DNA from: Chryseobacterium takakiae
GTDB lineage: Bacteria; Bacteroidota; Bacteroidia; Flavobacteriales; Weeksellaceae
Assembly: GCF_900129385.1 (NCBI RefSeq)
Contig: NZ_FQVO01000017.1
Location: forward strand, 16,954 to 80,953
DNA: 64,000 nucleotides
Direction: 5' to 3'
In this document: in pieces, positions 17,442-26,233 of the stretch
Numbering within the stretch: position 1 is the first letter of the stretch
How the letters are laid out: every line of letters starts with the position of its first letter
Made by a program: the position numbers and the translations under genes
Notes under the pieces: generated by a model
Seen by the model: only the letters and a program-made list of their open reading frames with translations
What the model was told of the DNA's origin: nothing
Databases searched by the model: none

Positions 17442-18755
17442 ATGAAAAAGCGACTTCTTTCTGTTGCAGCAGCGGCATTCTTCGGAATGGCTTTGAATGC
17501 GCAACAAATTAAATTTGAAGAGTATGACTTACCAAACGGTCTTCACGTAATCCTTCACCAGGACAATTCGGCACCAGTTGTAACAACAGGGGTAATGTAC
17601 CATGTGGGTGCAAAGGATGAAGTAAAAGGGAGAACCGGTTTTGCTCACTTCTTCGAGCACCTTTTATTTGAAGGAACCCCTAATATTAAAAGAGGCGACT
17701 GGTTCAAGATAGTTTCTTCAAACGGAGGACAAAACAACGCTAATACAACAAACGACAGAACGTATTATTATGAAACATTCCCTTCCAACAATGAACAGCT
17801 GGGTCTTTGGATGGAGGCTGAAAGAATGCGTCATGCTGTAATCAACCAGGTGGGCGTTGATACTCAGAGAGAAGTTGTAAAAGAAGAGAAAAGATTAAGA
17901 ATGGACAACCAGCCTTACGGAAATCTTTTTTCAACCATTCAAAAGAATTTATTTACCAATCACCCTTACAACTGGCCAACCATCGGTTCTATGGAAGATC
18001 TGAACTCCGCGAAACTTGAAGAGTTCCAGGCATTTTATAAGAAATACTATGTTCCGAACAATGCTACTTTAGTGGTTGCAGGAGACATTAAACCAGAACA
18101 GACTAAAAAATGGATTCAGGAATATTACGGAGGAATTCCCAAAGGAACGGTTTATCCTAAAAACTTCCCTAAAGATGCTCCTATCACTCAGGAAAAAGAA
18201 GTAACCGCTACGGATCCTAACATCCAGCTGCCAGCTTATGTTTTTGCTTACAGAACACCGGGTAATAAAGAAAAAGATGCTTATATTTTAGATATGCTTT
18301 CTTCCTATCTAAGCAGCGGTAAATCTTCTGTCTTATATAAAAAGTTAGTAGATCAGGATAAAAAAGCATTACAGGTAGCTGCTTTCAACCAGGGTCTTGA
18401 AGATTACGGAATTTTTGCGTTCTTCGCAATTCCTATGGGGCAGACTACAAAGGCAGCTTTACAAGCCGATATTGATGCTGAAATCAAAAAGCTTCAGACA
18501 ACTCTTATTTCTGAAGAAGATTATCAGAAACTTCAAAATCAATTTGAAAATCAGTTTGTAAACTCCAACTCAAGCATCCAGGGAATTGCCGCTTCATTGG
18601 CAACGAACCACGTTTTGATGGGCAATACTAATCTTATCAATAAAGAAATTGATATTTACAGATCAATCACCAGACAGGATCTTCAGAATGCTGCTAAAAA
18701 GTATCTTAATTCCAACCAAAGAATAATCATCAATTACGTGCCTGAAAAAAAGTAA
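17442..18755 (+). CDS. M16 family zinc metallopeptidase, catalytic subunit, exported
   Basis: A 437-residue insulinase/pitrilysin-family peptidase with signal peptide MKKRLLSVAAAAFFGMALNAQ. The inverted zinc motif HxxEH is intact in AHFFEHLLFEGT (His69, Glu72, His73), and the third ligand Glu lies in the KEEKRLRMDNQPYG region. The C-terminal homologous half lacks the Arg-Tyr substrate-binding pair (the site reads SGKSSVLYKKLVDQD). The next gene supplies that pair but lacks the zinc site, so the two probably form one heterodimeric peptidase. Only 46 bases separate it from the next start; one transcript is likely. Confidence 0.93.
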   Translation: MKKRLLSVAAAAFFGMALNAQQIKFEEYDLPNGLHVILHQDNSAPVVTTGVMYHVGAKDEVKGRTGFAHFFEHLLFEGTPNIKRGDWFKIVSSNGGQNNANTTNDRTYYYETFPSNNEQLGLWMEAERMRHAVINQVGVDTQREVVKEEKRLRMDNQPYGNLFSTIQKNLFTNHPYNWPTIGSMEDLNSAKLEEFQAFYKKYYVPNNATLVVAGDIKPEQTKKWIQEYYGGIPKGTVYPKNFPKDAPITQEKEVTATDPNIQLPAYVFAYRTPGNKEKDAYILDMLSSYLSSGKSSVLYKKLVDQDKKALQVAAFNQGLEDYGIFAFFAIPMGQTTKAALQADIDAEIKKLQTTLISEEDYQKLQNQFENQFVNSNSSIQGIAASLATNHVLMGNTNLINKEIDIYRSITRQDLQNAAKKYLNSNQRIIINYVPEKK

Positions 18756-18801
18756 AAACTGATACGGGTTATTATTGATTATTAAAATTAAATTTTTACA
18801 A

Positions 18802-20847
18802 ATGAAAAAGCAATTAACATATATAGCTGCAGCGTTTTTATTCGCAGGAACGATTTCAGCACAGAAAATAGATCTTAATGCAATGCCGAAACCGGGACCA
18901 ACTCCCGTGATCAATATTGCAAAGCCAAAAACTTTCCAATTAAAAAATGGCCTTACGGTGATGGTGGTGGAAAACAACAAACTGCCAAGAGTAAACGCTA
19001 GTCTTAGTATGGACAGACCACCTTATTATGAAGGAAACGTAGCCGGAGTAAGCGAAATTATGGCAGAACAGTTCGAAAACGGAACTACTACAATGAGTAA
19101 GGATGATTTCAACAAGAAAGTTGACTATCTTGGAGCGAATCTATCTTTCTCTTCAAACGGAGCTTCGGCAAATTCACTTTCAAAATATTTCCCTCAGGTA
19201 TTGAGCTTAATGGCTGATGCGATTATTAATCCTAAATTTTCAGCAAAAGAAATTGAAGATTCGAAAGAAAGAGCAATTGAAGGATTAAAATCTGAAGAAA
19301 AAAATGCTTCTGCGATTGCTTCAAAAGTATCTAACGCCTTAATGTATGGTAAGAACACTTCAAGAGGAGAATTTGAGACGGTAGAAACCATCAACAAAAT
19401 ACAGCTTGCGGATGTACAGAATATTTACAAAAAATATTATGCTCCGGATAATGCTTATCTTGTAATTGTAGGTGATGTAAAATTTGAGAAGGTAAAACCA
19501 ATGATCGAAAAGGCATTCAGCGGATGGAAAAAAGCGAATACGCCGATTACTCCGGTAGAGCCTGCATCTAACGTTGCCACTACAGAAATCAATGTTGTTG
19601 ACGTACCTACCGCTGTACAGTCTGTGGTTTCGGTAAATAACATCAACAATTTAAAAATGAAGGATCCGAATTACTTCCCTGCTACTATGGCCAACTATAT
19701 TCTTGGCGGTGGCGGTGAAGCCAGACTTTTCATGAACCTTCGTGAAAAAAACGGATTTACTTACGGAGCCTATTCCAACATGAGTGCAAGCAAGTATTCT
19801 CCACAATTCTCCGCTAGCGCAAGTGTAAGAAATGAGGTTACAGATAAGGCAGTGAAGGAATTCATGAATGAGCTTAACGGGATTTCCAGTGTAAAGCCTG
19901 AAGAGCTTGAAAATGCCAAAGCAAAACTGAAAGGATCATTCATTATGTCTCTTGAACAGCCGGCAACCATTGCAAGATTTGCCCTGAACCAGAAAATTTA
20001 TGATCTTCCGGATGATTTCTATACCAATTATCTGAAATCAATCGATAAAGTAACTGCTGCTGATGTTTCCAGTGCGGTGAATTCTACAATTTACCCAACT
20101 AAGAGCAGAATTTTCATTGCCGGTAAAGCATCTGATATTTCTGAAGGACTGGAAAAACTGGGTTATCCTGTAAAATATTACGATAAAGATGCCAATCCGG
20201 TAGCAAAACCAACAGCACAGAAAGTGGATGCCAGTGTAACGGTAGCTTCTGTAGCAGATAAATATCTTGATGCCATCGGTGGAAAAGCAAACCTTTCTAA
20301 AATTTCTTCTTATACCGTAAATGCTGCTATGTCAATACAAGGCCAGAATATCGACATGAAAATGGTAAAAGCACAGGGTGGAAAAGAAATGACACAGGTA
20401 ACCGCTATGGGACAGGTTGTTCAGAAACAGGTATTTGACGGAAAGACCGGATATTCTGAGCAAATGGGGCAAAAAGTTCCTATGAAGCCTGAACAGATTG
20501 CAGAAAAGCAAAAGAATACCGAGCTTTTTGAAGAGATGGCCTTTGCAAAATCTCCTGAATATAAATTAGCCGGGATTGAAAAAGTGGGAGGAGAAGATTC
20601 TTATGCAATCAAAGGACCTGAAACCACCTATTATTATAGTGTGAAAACAGGACTGAAAACCGGAGAAACAAGAACGGTTAAAGCGCAGGGCCAAGAAGTA
20701 AGTGTTCCTACCACGTTCTCGGATTACAAAGATGTTGCAGGGGTAAAAATGCCTTACACCATTTCTGTAAATCAAATGGGAATGGATATGACCATGAAGG
20801 TGAAATCTTATGAAATAAATCAGGCAAAAGATTCTGATTTTAAATAA
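18802..20847 (+). CDS. M16 family non-catalytic partner with extra C-terminal domain
   Basis: 681 residues from the ATG at 18802 (signal peptide MKKQLTYIAAAFLFAGTISA; a 27-base longer frame adds no signal). Two M16 half-domains span about 40-460. The zinc motif is lost: the equivalent of HFFEH reads IMAEQ. The substrate-anchoring Arg-Tyr motif is kept (EARLFMNLREKNGFTYGAYS). Residues about 480-680 form an extra domain (KYLDAIGGKANLSKISSY...) resembling LolA/outer-membrane lipoprotein-sorting beta folds, repeated strands ending KSYEINQAKDSDFK. It is the likely substrate-binding subunit for the upstream catalytic M16 protein; the added domain could hold lipid or a peptide. Confidence 0.9.
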   Translation: MKKQLTYIAAAFLFAGTISAQKIDLNAMPKPGPTPVINIAKPKTFQLKNGLTVMVVENNKLPRVNASLSMDRPPYYEGNVAGVSEIMAEQFENGTTTMSKDDFNKKVDYLGANLSFSSNGASANSLSKYFPQVLSLMADAIINPKFSAKEIEDSKERAIEGLKSEEKNASAIASKVSNALMYGKNTSRGEFETVETINKIQLADVQNIYKKYYAPDNAYLVIVGDVKFEKVKPMIEKAFSGWKKANTPITPVEPASNVATTEINVVDVPTAVQSVVSVNNINNLKMKDPNYFPATMANYILGGGGEARLFMNLREKNGFTYGAYSNMSASKYSPQFSASASVRNEVTDKAVKEFMNELNGISSVKPEELENAKAKLKGSFIMSLEQPATIARFALNQKIYDLPDDFYTNYLKSIDKVTAADVSSAVNSTIYPTKSRIFIAGKASDISEGLEKLGYPVKYYDKDANPVAKPTAQKVDASVTVASVADKYLDAIGGKANLSKISSYTVNAAMSIQGQNIDMKMVKAQGGKEMTQVTAMGQVVQKQVFDGKTGYSEQMGQKVPMKPEQIAEKQKNTELFEEMAFAKSPEYKLAGIEKVGGEDSYAIKGPETTYYYSVKTGLKTGETRTVKAQGQEVSVPTTFSDYKDVAGVKMPYTISVNQMGMDMTMKVKSYEINQAKDSDFK

Positions 20848-20865
20848 GGCTTCTTATTTTTATAT

Positions 20866-20900
20866 AAAAACGGCAACCATTGTTGCCGTTTTTTATTTTT
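20866..20900 (+). terminator. Terminator after the M16 pair
   Basis: AAAAACGGCAAC (20866-20877) pairs with GTTGCCGTTTTT (20882-20893) around a 4-base loop, followed by a long T tract. Confidence 0.9.
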
Positions 20901-20923
20901 TATCAAATTTGAGACTATCTTTC

Positions 20924-20954
20924 TTTGTCATTCGGTAAAAAAAGATTAAATTTG
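20924..20954 (+). promoter_or_regulatory. Promoter of secG (TTTG, 19-base spacer, TAAATTTG)
   Basis: A -33-like TTTG (20924-20927) and a -7 TAAATTTG (20947-20954) are 19 bases apart, the best-matched full promoter in the window. The secG ATG follows 24 bases later. Confidence 0.65.
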
Positions 20955-20977
20955 CCCATTCAAAAGATATCAAATTA

Positions 20978-21337
20978 ATGGATTCTATATTTATACTATT
21001 GATGGTTCTTATTATGATCGCCAGCATTCTTCTGGTAATCATTGTTATGGCTCAAAATCCAAAAGGAGGAGGTCTTTCCAGTACTTTCGGGGGAGCATCT
21101 TCTGCACAGTTTGGTGTACAGAGAACCAACGACTTTATGGAGAAAGCAACATGGACTTTAGGAGCAACGATTATTGTTCTTATCCTTTTAAGCGTTGTGA
21201 TTACAGGTAAACCTTCCGCTGCCGCGCCTGCGCAGGTTCCGGCATCGAAAGAAGCTCCGGCTAAGCAATCTTCTGCTCCGGCTGCCACTACAACGACAAC
21301 AACACCGGCTCAGACTCCTCCTGCTCCAACCAAATAA
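20978..21337 (+). CDS. secG: Preprotein translocase subunit SecG
   Basis: A 119-residue inner-membrane protein of the SecYEG channel. Two membrane segments (about 4-26 and 58-78) flank the conserved cytoplasmic loop NPKGGGLSSTFGG with FGVQRTNDFMEKATW, diagnostic for SecG. The C-terminal 40 residues form a low-complexity Ala/Pro/Thr/Ser tail that is not part of the core family and probably extends into the periplasm. Monocistronic: its own promoter upstream and a terminator 22 bases downstream. Confidence 0.95.
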   Translation: MDSIFILLMVLIMIASILLVIIVMAQNPKGGGLSSTFGGASSAQFGVQRTNDFMEKATWTLGATIIVLILLSVVITGKPSAAAPAQVPASKEAPAKQSSAPAATTTTTTPAQTPPAPTK

Positions 21338-21359
21338 GCAAATAACATCTCATATAATA

Positions 21360-21389
21360 AAAGCAACTCCTGCGAGTTGCTTTTTTTTA
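21360..21389 (+). terminator. Terminator after secG
   Basis: AAAGCAACTC (21360-21369) and GAGTTGCTTT (21374-21383) form a 10-bp stem with a 4-base loop before eight Ts. Confidence 0.9.
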
Positions 21390-21729
21390 TAATATACCCA
21401 TTGGCATTTTTGATTCATTTTCGTCACTTTGAGTAGATTTTTGAAAAAAAATCGTATCGAAAAGTTTATAATTTTGAAGATAGATTCCATTCTCGATACA
21501 TTTTTTTTCCACTTTGTTGCAAAAAAACACTCCTTTAGATTTGTAAAAAGAAATTGATACATTTATTAACAAGAGAAAAAGTGTTTAAGTAAACTAAGAT
21601 CTACTCCGAGAAAAACTCATCCTTCGATTAAGACTTAAACACTTTCTTATCATAAACTCGAAGTGACGAAGCTACTATAAAAATTTTTCAAAATACACAA
21701 TGGTAATATGATATTATCTGTTTGAAAAC
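21390..21729. other. AT-rich spacer between convergent genes with a long-range inverted repeat
   Basis: No gene is supported. The one structured element is AAGTGTTTAAGT (21579-21590) opposite ACTTAAACACTT (21633-21644), a 12-bp inverted repeat (extended to about 16 with one mismatch, GAAAAAG against CTTTCTT) enclosing 42 bases that include a smaller GAG/CTC hairpin. It could be a small RNA, a transcription end for the polysaccharide genes, or a repeat. Confidence 0.45.
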
Positions 21730-22764
21730 TTATTCTTTATTCCTGAAAGCATTCCAGTAGTCATTCTGTGCATCACCAAAAAGACAATCAATAAAGGAAT
21801 CAAGGGACATTTTATACAACACATCGGGATCTATTTTTTTGAAGTCTGTTTTGAAAAATTCAGGATCCAGTTGAATGTCCTCCCTGTCTATAATGAAAAT
21901 ATTATTTGGATTGTAAAAAGGATAATTCCTGATATCGGAATTGGTAGTGATGAGTTTTCTTCCCGAAGCCAGCACTTCAAACGTTCTGATGGTCAAACCA
22001 TGCTGAAAAGGTTTATTGATATCAAGAACCGATTTTGATTTCTTATAAAAATCAATGATCTGCTGATGATTTAATTTTTCAAAGCTTACTTTGGAAATAT
22101 CAAATTCCTTTAAATGTTTATCAATTATCTTTTTCAATCGGAAAGAAACACGTCCCATTGCATAATAATAGAAATATGATCTTAAGTTGAGGCTATCCGC
22201 AACAGCCCTAACCTTCTCTCCCACTATATACCGGTCTGTATGCGCACTGCCGATAAACACAACATCATATTGTGGCGGCTGAGAATTCAGATTCAGGTTT
22301 TTATATTCATCCAGGTAGAACAGCGGTCTGAAATTCAGATTATATTTTATTGAATCATGATATTCAAAGGTGAATTTTTTATCAAAATAAATAAGATTTG
22401 AAATGAGATCAGGATATTCTTTCAATGGATCAAAATTATAATAGATCATTTCCATTTGAGGATTAATCTCCTTTATTTTTTCAAGAAAAAAGGCAGGAAT
22501 AGCCTCTCCTTTAATCAGAAAGAAAAAATCATAACTATTGTCCTGAATTTCATTTAAAATCCGGTTATAATATTCTTTTATTTTTAAGTGATAGAACCTT
22601 TTGTTAAAGCGGATAATTCCTTTTGAAAAGTTGGAATTAGAAGGCCTTTCATCATAAAAATCAACCTCAGCTCCCAATTCAGAAAGCCTTCGTAATATGG
22701 CTTTTTCATAATTAAAAAAACTGACTGATAAAAAGAGTATTTTTTTGCCATGCAGATGTATCAT
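21730..22764 (-). CDS. CgeB-like glycosyltransferase
   Basis: A 344-residue protein of the CgeB/Glyco_trans_1_2 type. The N-terminal half has a Rossmann-like start (KKILFLSVSFFNYEKAILRR) and YYNFDPLKEYPDL; the C-terminal half has the typical sugar-nucleotide segment QHGLTIRTFEVLASGRKLIT (Glu in RTFEVLASG) followed by NNIFIIDRED. It has no membrane span. It is the last gene of the minus-strand polysaccharide set and starts within the last codon of the epimerase gene (4-base ATGA overlap). Likely adds a sugar to a surface glycan; donor and acceptor unknown. Confidence 0.82.
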   Translation of the reverse strand: MIHLHGKKILFLSVSFFNYEKAILRRLSELGAEVDFYDERPSNSNFSKGIIRFNKRFYHLKIKEYYNRILNEIQDNSYDFFFLIKGEAIPAFFLEKIKEINPQMEMIYYNFDPLKEYPDLISNLIYFDKKFTFEYHDSIKYNLNFRPLFYLDEYKNLNLNSQPPQYDVVFIGSAHTDRYIVGEKVRAVADSLNLRSYFYYYAMGRVSFRLKKIIDKHLKEFDISKVSFEKLNHQQIIDFYKKSKSVLDINKPFQHGLTIRTFEVLASGRKLITTNSDIRNYPFYNPNNIFIIDREDIQLDPEFFKTDFKKIDPDVLYKMSLDSFIDCLFGDAQNDYWNAFRNKE

Positions 22765-23894
22765 TTTAAAAGTCCTTTTACTTTCATCTCATCCAGAGAT
22801 TCCTTGAATTTTACATCCTGAATATTCTGCTGCAATACCCAGTTGGTAAATTTAGACATTCCCTCTTCAAAAGAGATTTCCGGCTGGAAATTAAGTTTTG
22901 ATTTTATTTTGCTGATGTCTGCAAAATTATGCCTGATATCTCCTAAACGAAACTGTCCCGATACATTAATATGGAAATCAATATTATAAAATTTTCTGAG
23001 GTTTTCCGCCACCGTAGTTACTGAAGTGGAAACACCTGTTCCAACGTTAAAAATCTCTCCGTTGGCTGCATCATTCTCAATACATTTTATGGTAGCCCTC
23101 ACCGCATCATCCACGTGAATAAAATCGCGGGATTCGTTTCCGTCTTCAAAGACGTTGATATCATTTCCGTTAAGGATCTGTGATGAAAATATTGATAAAA
23201 TACCGGTGTAAGGATTCAATAAAGACTGTCCTTCACCATACACATTCTGAAACCGCACCGCTACCGGCGCCACTCCCATTGATGAGCAGGCGGTCATCAC
23301 CATCTGTTCCTGGGTATATTTGGTAATTCCGTAAATGGAAGTGGGGTGGATTTTCGCTTCTTCATCCGTAGGCAAAGCACGAAGCATCTGCCCGTCCGGA
23401 TAAATGATCTCAAAAATACCGTTGCGCATTTCTTCTATATTTCTTGGCTTGGGATAGATCAATCCTAATTCCGGATGAAGATACTTTCCTTCGCCATACA
23501 CTGCTCTTGAAGAGGCGATCACTACTTTTTTTACACGGTGAGGGTTATTCACGAGAAGATCCAGCATTATTGCCGTCCCGGAAACATTCACTTCCGTATA
23601 CTTTTCGATCTGGTACATTGATTGTCCTGTTCCTGTTTCGGCAGCAAGATGAACGATTACTTCCTGGCCGTCAATTGCTCTTTCCCAGTCTTCAGGATTT
23701 ACCACATCACCTTTAATGAAATTCACTTTACCTAAAATGCTCCTATAGAGCGGAGAATCATCTTCCGGATTTTGTCCGTGGATCTGGGAAGAAAGATTAT
23801 CCAGAACCGTAACCTCATATCCTTTTCTCTTGAGTTCCAGCGACAGCTTGCTTCCAATAAATCCGGCTCCTCCCGTGATCAGAATCTTCTCCAT
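22761..23894 (-). CDS. NAD-dependent nucleotide-sugar epimerase/dehydratase
   Basis: A 377-residue extended short-chain dehydrogenase. NAD-binding GGAGFIGS at the N terminus, Asp in VTVLDNLSS for ribose binding, and the catalytic SSRAVYGEG with YGITKYTQE (YxxxK) motifs. The RFQNVYGEGQ and DFIHVDDAVRA segments are typical of UDP-galactose/dTDP-sugar epimerases; the HGQNPEDDSPLYRSI insertion resembles dTDP-L-rhamnose 4-epimerase-like proteins, though I cannot fix the substrate. It provides an activated sugar for the adjacent glycosyltransferases. It is 4 bases after the acyltransferase gene and overlaps the next gene by 4. Confidence 0.85.
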   Translation of the reverse strand: MEKILITGGAGFIGSKLSLELKRKGYEVTVLDNLSSQIHGQNPEDDSPLYRSILGKVNFIKGDVVNPEDWERAIDGQEVIVHLAAETGTGQSMYQIEKYTEVNVSGTAIMLDLLVNNPHRVKKVVIASSRAVYGEGKYLHPELGLIYPKPRNIEEMRNGIFEIIYPDGQMLRALPTDEEAKIHPTSIYGITKYTQEQMVMTACSSMGVAPVAVRFQNVYGEGQSLLNPYTGILSIFSSQILNGNDINVFEDGNESRDFIHVDDAVRATIKCIENDAANGEIFNVGTGVSTSVTTVAENLRKFYNIDFHINVSGQFRLGDIRHNFADISKIKSKLNFQPEISFEEGMSKFTNWVLQQNIQDVKFKESLDEMKVKGLLK

Positions 23895-23898
23895 GTTG

Positions 23899-24450
23899 TT
23901 ATTTTACTTTTTCCCATTTTTGGGTTTCGAAATTATATTTTTTTACCATTTTGGCAGGTGCTCCCACAATGACACAATAATCCGGAAATGCTCCCTTCAC
24001 AACGGAGTTTGCTCCCACAATACATTGCTTTCCCAGCTTGGTTCCTGCCATGATGGCTGCACCCATCCCGATATAGCAGTTTTCTCCGATTATCGTTTCA
24101 TTAACTAGGTATTCCTGCTTTACGATATGTTGATTTAGTTCCTGATAATCATGGTCAATATTGGTTATAAAAACATTGGCCAGTATCAGCGAACTTTTCC
24201 CGATGGTAAGATTTCCGGCAGAAGTAATGTGCACATTCTGGGAAATCACCACATCATCCTCAATATGTATATTTCCTTTACGGTGAACTTCCATTCTGAG
24301 ATGCGGAAAGATACGCACTTTTTTACCTATAAAAACATTTCGGGTACCCATCAGGAATATCGGTCTGCCCAAATAGGAAGGGAAACCGAACTTTCCGAAA
24401 AAGGGAGCATAGATAACTGCCCGTATTGCCCAAAAGATTTTATAGATCAT
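23899..24450 (-). CDS. Left-handed beta-helix acyltransferase (WcaF/CysE-like)
   Basis: A 183-residue hexapeptide-repeat acyltransferase. Imperfect hexads run from about 35 to 170 (VFIGKKVRIFPHLRM, IEDDVVISQNVHITSAG, IGENCYIGMGAAIMAGT, IGANSVVKGAF) with a loop carrying NIDHDYQE, the usual position of the catalytic His. The closing VIVGAPAKMVKKY is common in O-acetyltransferases of surface polysaccharide loci. It overlaps the preceding GT2 gene by 4 bases. Predicted to acetylate a sugar of the glycan made by its neighbours. Confidence 0.87.
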   Translation of the reverse strand: MIYKIFWAIRAVIYAPFFGKFGFPSYLGRPIFLMGTRNVFIGKKVRIFPHLRMEVHRKGNIHIEDDVVISQNVHITSAGNLTIGKSSLILANVFITNIDHDYQELNQHIVKQEYLVNETIIGENCYIGMGAAIMAGTKLGKQCIVGANSVVKGAFPDYCVIVGAPAKMVKKYNFETQKWEKVK

Positions 24451-25238
24451 ATCTTGGTTTTAAAAATCCGTACAATATATTTCAATTTTGAGAATATAAA
24501 AAATAAAATATATTCAAAATAATGAATTCTTCTTGAGAGATACATTTCGTGAAGGTTTTTCTGTATGCCTTTTTCCATTTCCGGAAGATTGGCAGAAAGT
24601 CCGGATACTCCGAAAGATCTTTTTCCCCCGCCTGTAAATACCAGCTCTTCTCCGAGAATGTACATTGAATTGTTTTTGGAAATTTTCATCCAGTAATTGG
24701 CATCTTCAGAGTATTGCTGATTTTCATCAAAAAAACCGGTATTCTCGAGAACTTTCTTTTTAAATATTGCTGTGGAAGTCTGCCCATCCACTCTTAACAA
24801 TAATTTCCTGAGGGTAATTTTGGCAAGATTGATTGCGTTTTTTTTATAGGGAAACCATATTTTTTCGCCGTTTCTGAGGCTGGTAATGAAATCCACATTC
24901 AGAGTTTTATCTTCCAGGAACCTCATCTGCTTTTGAGTTTTTGCAGGAAGCCATTCATCATCAGAATCCAGAAAGGCAATATAGTTGCCGGTTGCTGCTT
25001 TCAAACCTGCATTCCTGGCTTTGGAAACCCCGCCGTTTTCCTGGCTGATGATCTTAATATGCATTTCAGGATGAATATCTCTGTAGTTTTCTACAAGTGT
25101 TTTGCTGTTATCCGCAGACCCGTCGTTGATGATAATGATCTCAAACTGATCAAGATCATAATCCTGATTTCTTACGGAATCAAGGGCCCGGATTATCGTT
25201 TTTTCAGCATTAAACATAGGAATTATTACAGAGATCAT
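24447..25238 (-). CDS. Family 2 glycosyltransferase
   Basis: A 263-residue GT-A enzyme. MISVIIPMFNAEKTIIRALD starts the nucleotide-binding fold, INDGSADNS is the first Asp site, NGGVSKARNAGLKAATG is the ribose/phosphate segment and AFLDSDDEW is the DXD metal site. A C-terminal hydrophobic helix (YFEYILFFIFSKLKYIV) may tie it to the membrane. It lies 22 bases after recR and overlaps the acyltransferase gene by 4 bases, so the transcript likely begins at the recR promoter. Confidence 0.9.
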   Translation of the reverse strand: MISVIIPMFNAEKTIIRALDSVRNQDYDLDQFEIIIINDGSADNSKTLVENYRDIHPEMHIKIISQENGGVSKARNAGLKAATGNYIAFLDSDDEWLPAKTQKQMRFLEDKTLNVDFITSLRNGEKIWFPYKKNAINLAKITLRKLLLRVDGQTSTAIFKKKVLENTGFFDENQQYSEDANYWMKISKNNSMYILGEELVFTGGGKRSFGVSGLSANLPEMEKGIQKNLHEMYLSRRIHYFEYILFFIFSKLKYIVRIFKTKI

Positions 25239-25260
25239 ATTCTAAATACTTTATATAAGA

Positions 25261-25875
25261 TTATGACTTCTCTTCATTATACGGAAGCCTGTTGATGATT
25301 GATCTTCCCAGCGATATCTCATCGGCGTATTCCAATTCGTCGCCAACAGAAATACCTCTTGCGATGCTGGAAAAATTAATATTGAAATTTTTAAATTTTT
25401 TATAAATATAATAGGCTGTAGTATCGCCTTCCATCGTTGCGCTCAGGGCAAAAATAAATTCTTTCACCCTTCCTTCACTGATTTTTTTTTCGATACTCGG
25501 AATGTTCAGCTGGCTGGGTCCTACACCTTCCATAGGAGAAATTTTACCTCCTAAAATCAGGTATTTCCCGGTATATTTCCCGGTATTTTCAATCGCAATC
25601 ACGTCGCGTACATCTTCCACAATACAAATCAGCTCGTCATGTCTTTTCGGATTGCTGCAGATCTCGCACACTTCAAAATCTGAAAAATTATGACATTCTT
25701 TGCAGTATTTGATATCATTCACCAGACTGATGAGAGAATTTCCCAGACTTACTGATCGGGAGGCCGGCTGCTTCAATAAATGCAGCGCTAAACGCAATGC
25801 CGTTTTTCTGCCTATTCCCGGGAGGCCGGAAATTTCATCCACTGCTTTTGCCAAAACTTTACTAGGGTAATCCAT
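25261..25875 (-). CDS. recR: Recombination protein RecR
   Basis: A 204-residue component of the RecFOR pathway that loads RecA at gaps. Helix-hairpin-helix ISGLPGIGRKTALRLA, a four-Cys zinc finger (CKECHNFSDFEVCEICSN), and a Toprim domain with CIVEDVRDVIAIE and ALSATMEGDTTAYYI. Normal length. It heads a run of polysaccharide genes 22 bases downstream, an unusual but probably only positional link. A TATTTTTG element ends 4 bases before its ATG, so its mRNA should be nearly leaderless. Confidence 0.96.
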   Translation of the reverse strand: MDYPSKVLAKAVDEISGLPGIGRKTALRLALHLLKQPASRSVSLGNSLISLVNDIKYCKECHNFSDFEVCEICSNPKRHDELICIVEDVRDVIAIENTGKYTGKYLILGGKISPMEGVGPSQLNIPSIEKKISEGRVKEFIFALSATMEGDTTAYYIYKKFKNFNINFSSIARGISVGDELEYADEISLGRSIINRLPYNEEKS

Positions 25876-25879
25876 AACA

Positions 25880-25887
25880 CAAAAATA
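25880..25887 (-). promoter_or_regulatory. -7 element (TATTTTTG) for recR and downstream genes
   Basis: CAAAAATA (plus) reads TATTTTTG (minus), 4 bases from the recR start codon; predicts a leaderless transcript. Confidence 0.6.
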
Positions 25888-25928
25888 AGTAAAAAGATTC
25901 AGAATATTTTCAGAATGCTCCGAAGCAA

Positions 25929-26104
25929 TTCTCTTTCCGGAAAGGTTGCCGCAGGGTGAAAGGAACTTTCCCGGTTACCGGAAAAGTTGTTACCAGGGTG
26001 CGGGGAGCTTTCCCGGTCTCCGGAAAGTTTGTCGCAGGGGTGCAGGAGACTTTCAAGGTTACCGGAAAACCTGGTACACGGGTGAAAGAAGCTTTCAAGA
26101 TTTT
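25929..26104. repeat. 42-bp tandem repeat, about four copies
   Basis: Three full 42-base units begin at 25976, 26018 and 26060, each starting CTTTC and containing a CCGGAAA core about 12 bases in and a GGTG near the end, with a partial diverged copy on each side. Unit length is a multiple of three, and the minus strand reads openly as 14-residue units (KVSCTPATNFPETG, KAPRTLVTTFPVTG and so on), but with no good start codon or promoter. It is GC-richer than its surroundings. Confidence 0.8.
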
Positions 26105-26193
26105 AGCCTAAATTAATCTTAAATGTTCATAAAATAATTACTTTTTAAATTAAATGAAGTTAAGATACCCCCTGTTTTAAAGCAATTAATATT

Positions 26194-26201
26194 ATCTTTG
26201 A
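26194..26201 (+). promoter_or_regulatory. -7 element (TATCTTTG) for the LURP-one-related gene
   Basis: Matches TAnnTTTG, 32 bases before the ATG at 26234. Confidence 0.5.
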
Positions 26202-26233
26202 TCCACTAAATATTAACTTGAAAAATAAACGAA

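Noticed and set aside
25910..26098. Protein-coding reading of the 42-bp repeat block on the minus strand
   Set aside because: Only a TTG start, no promoter, and the openness follows from the repeat's length; kept as a repeat and a finding only.
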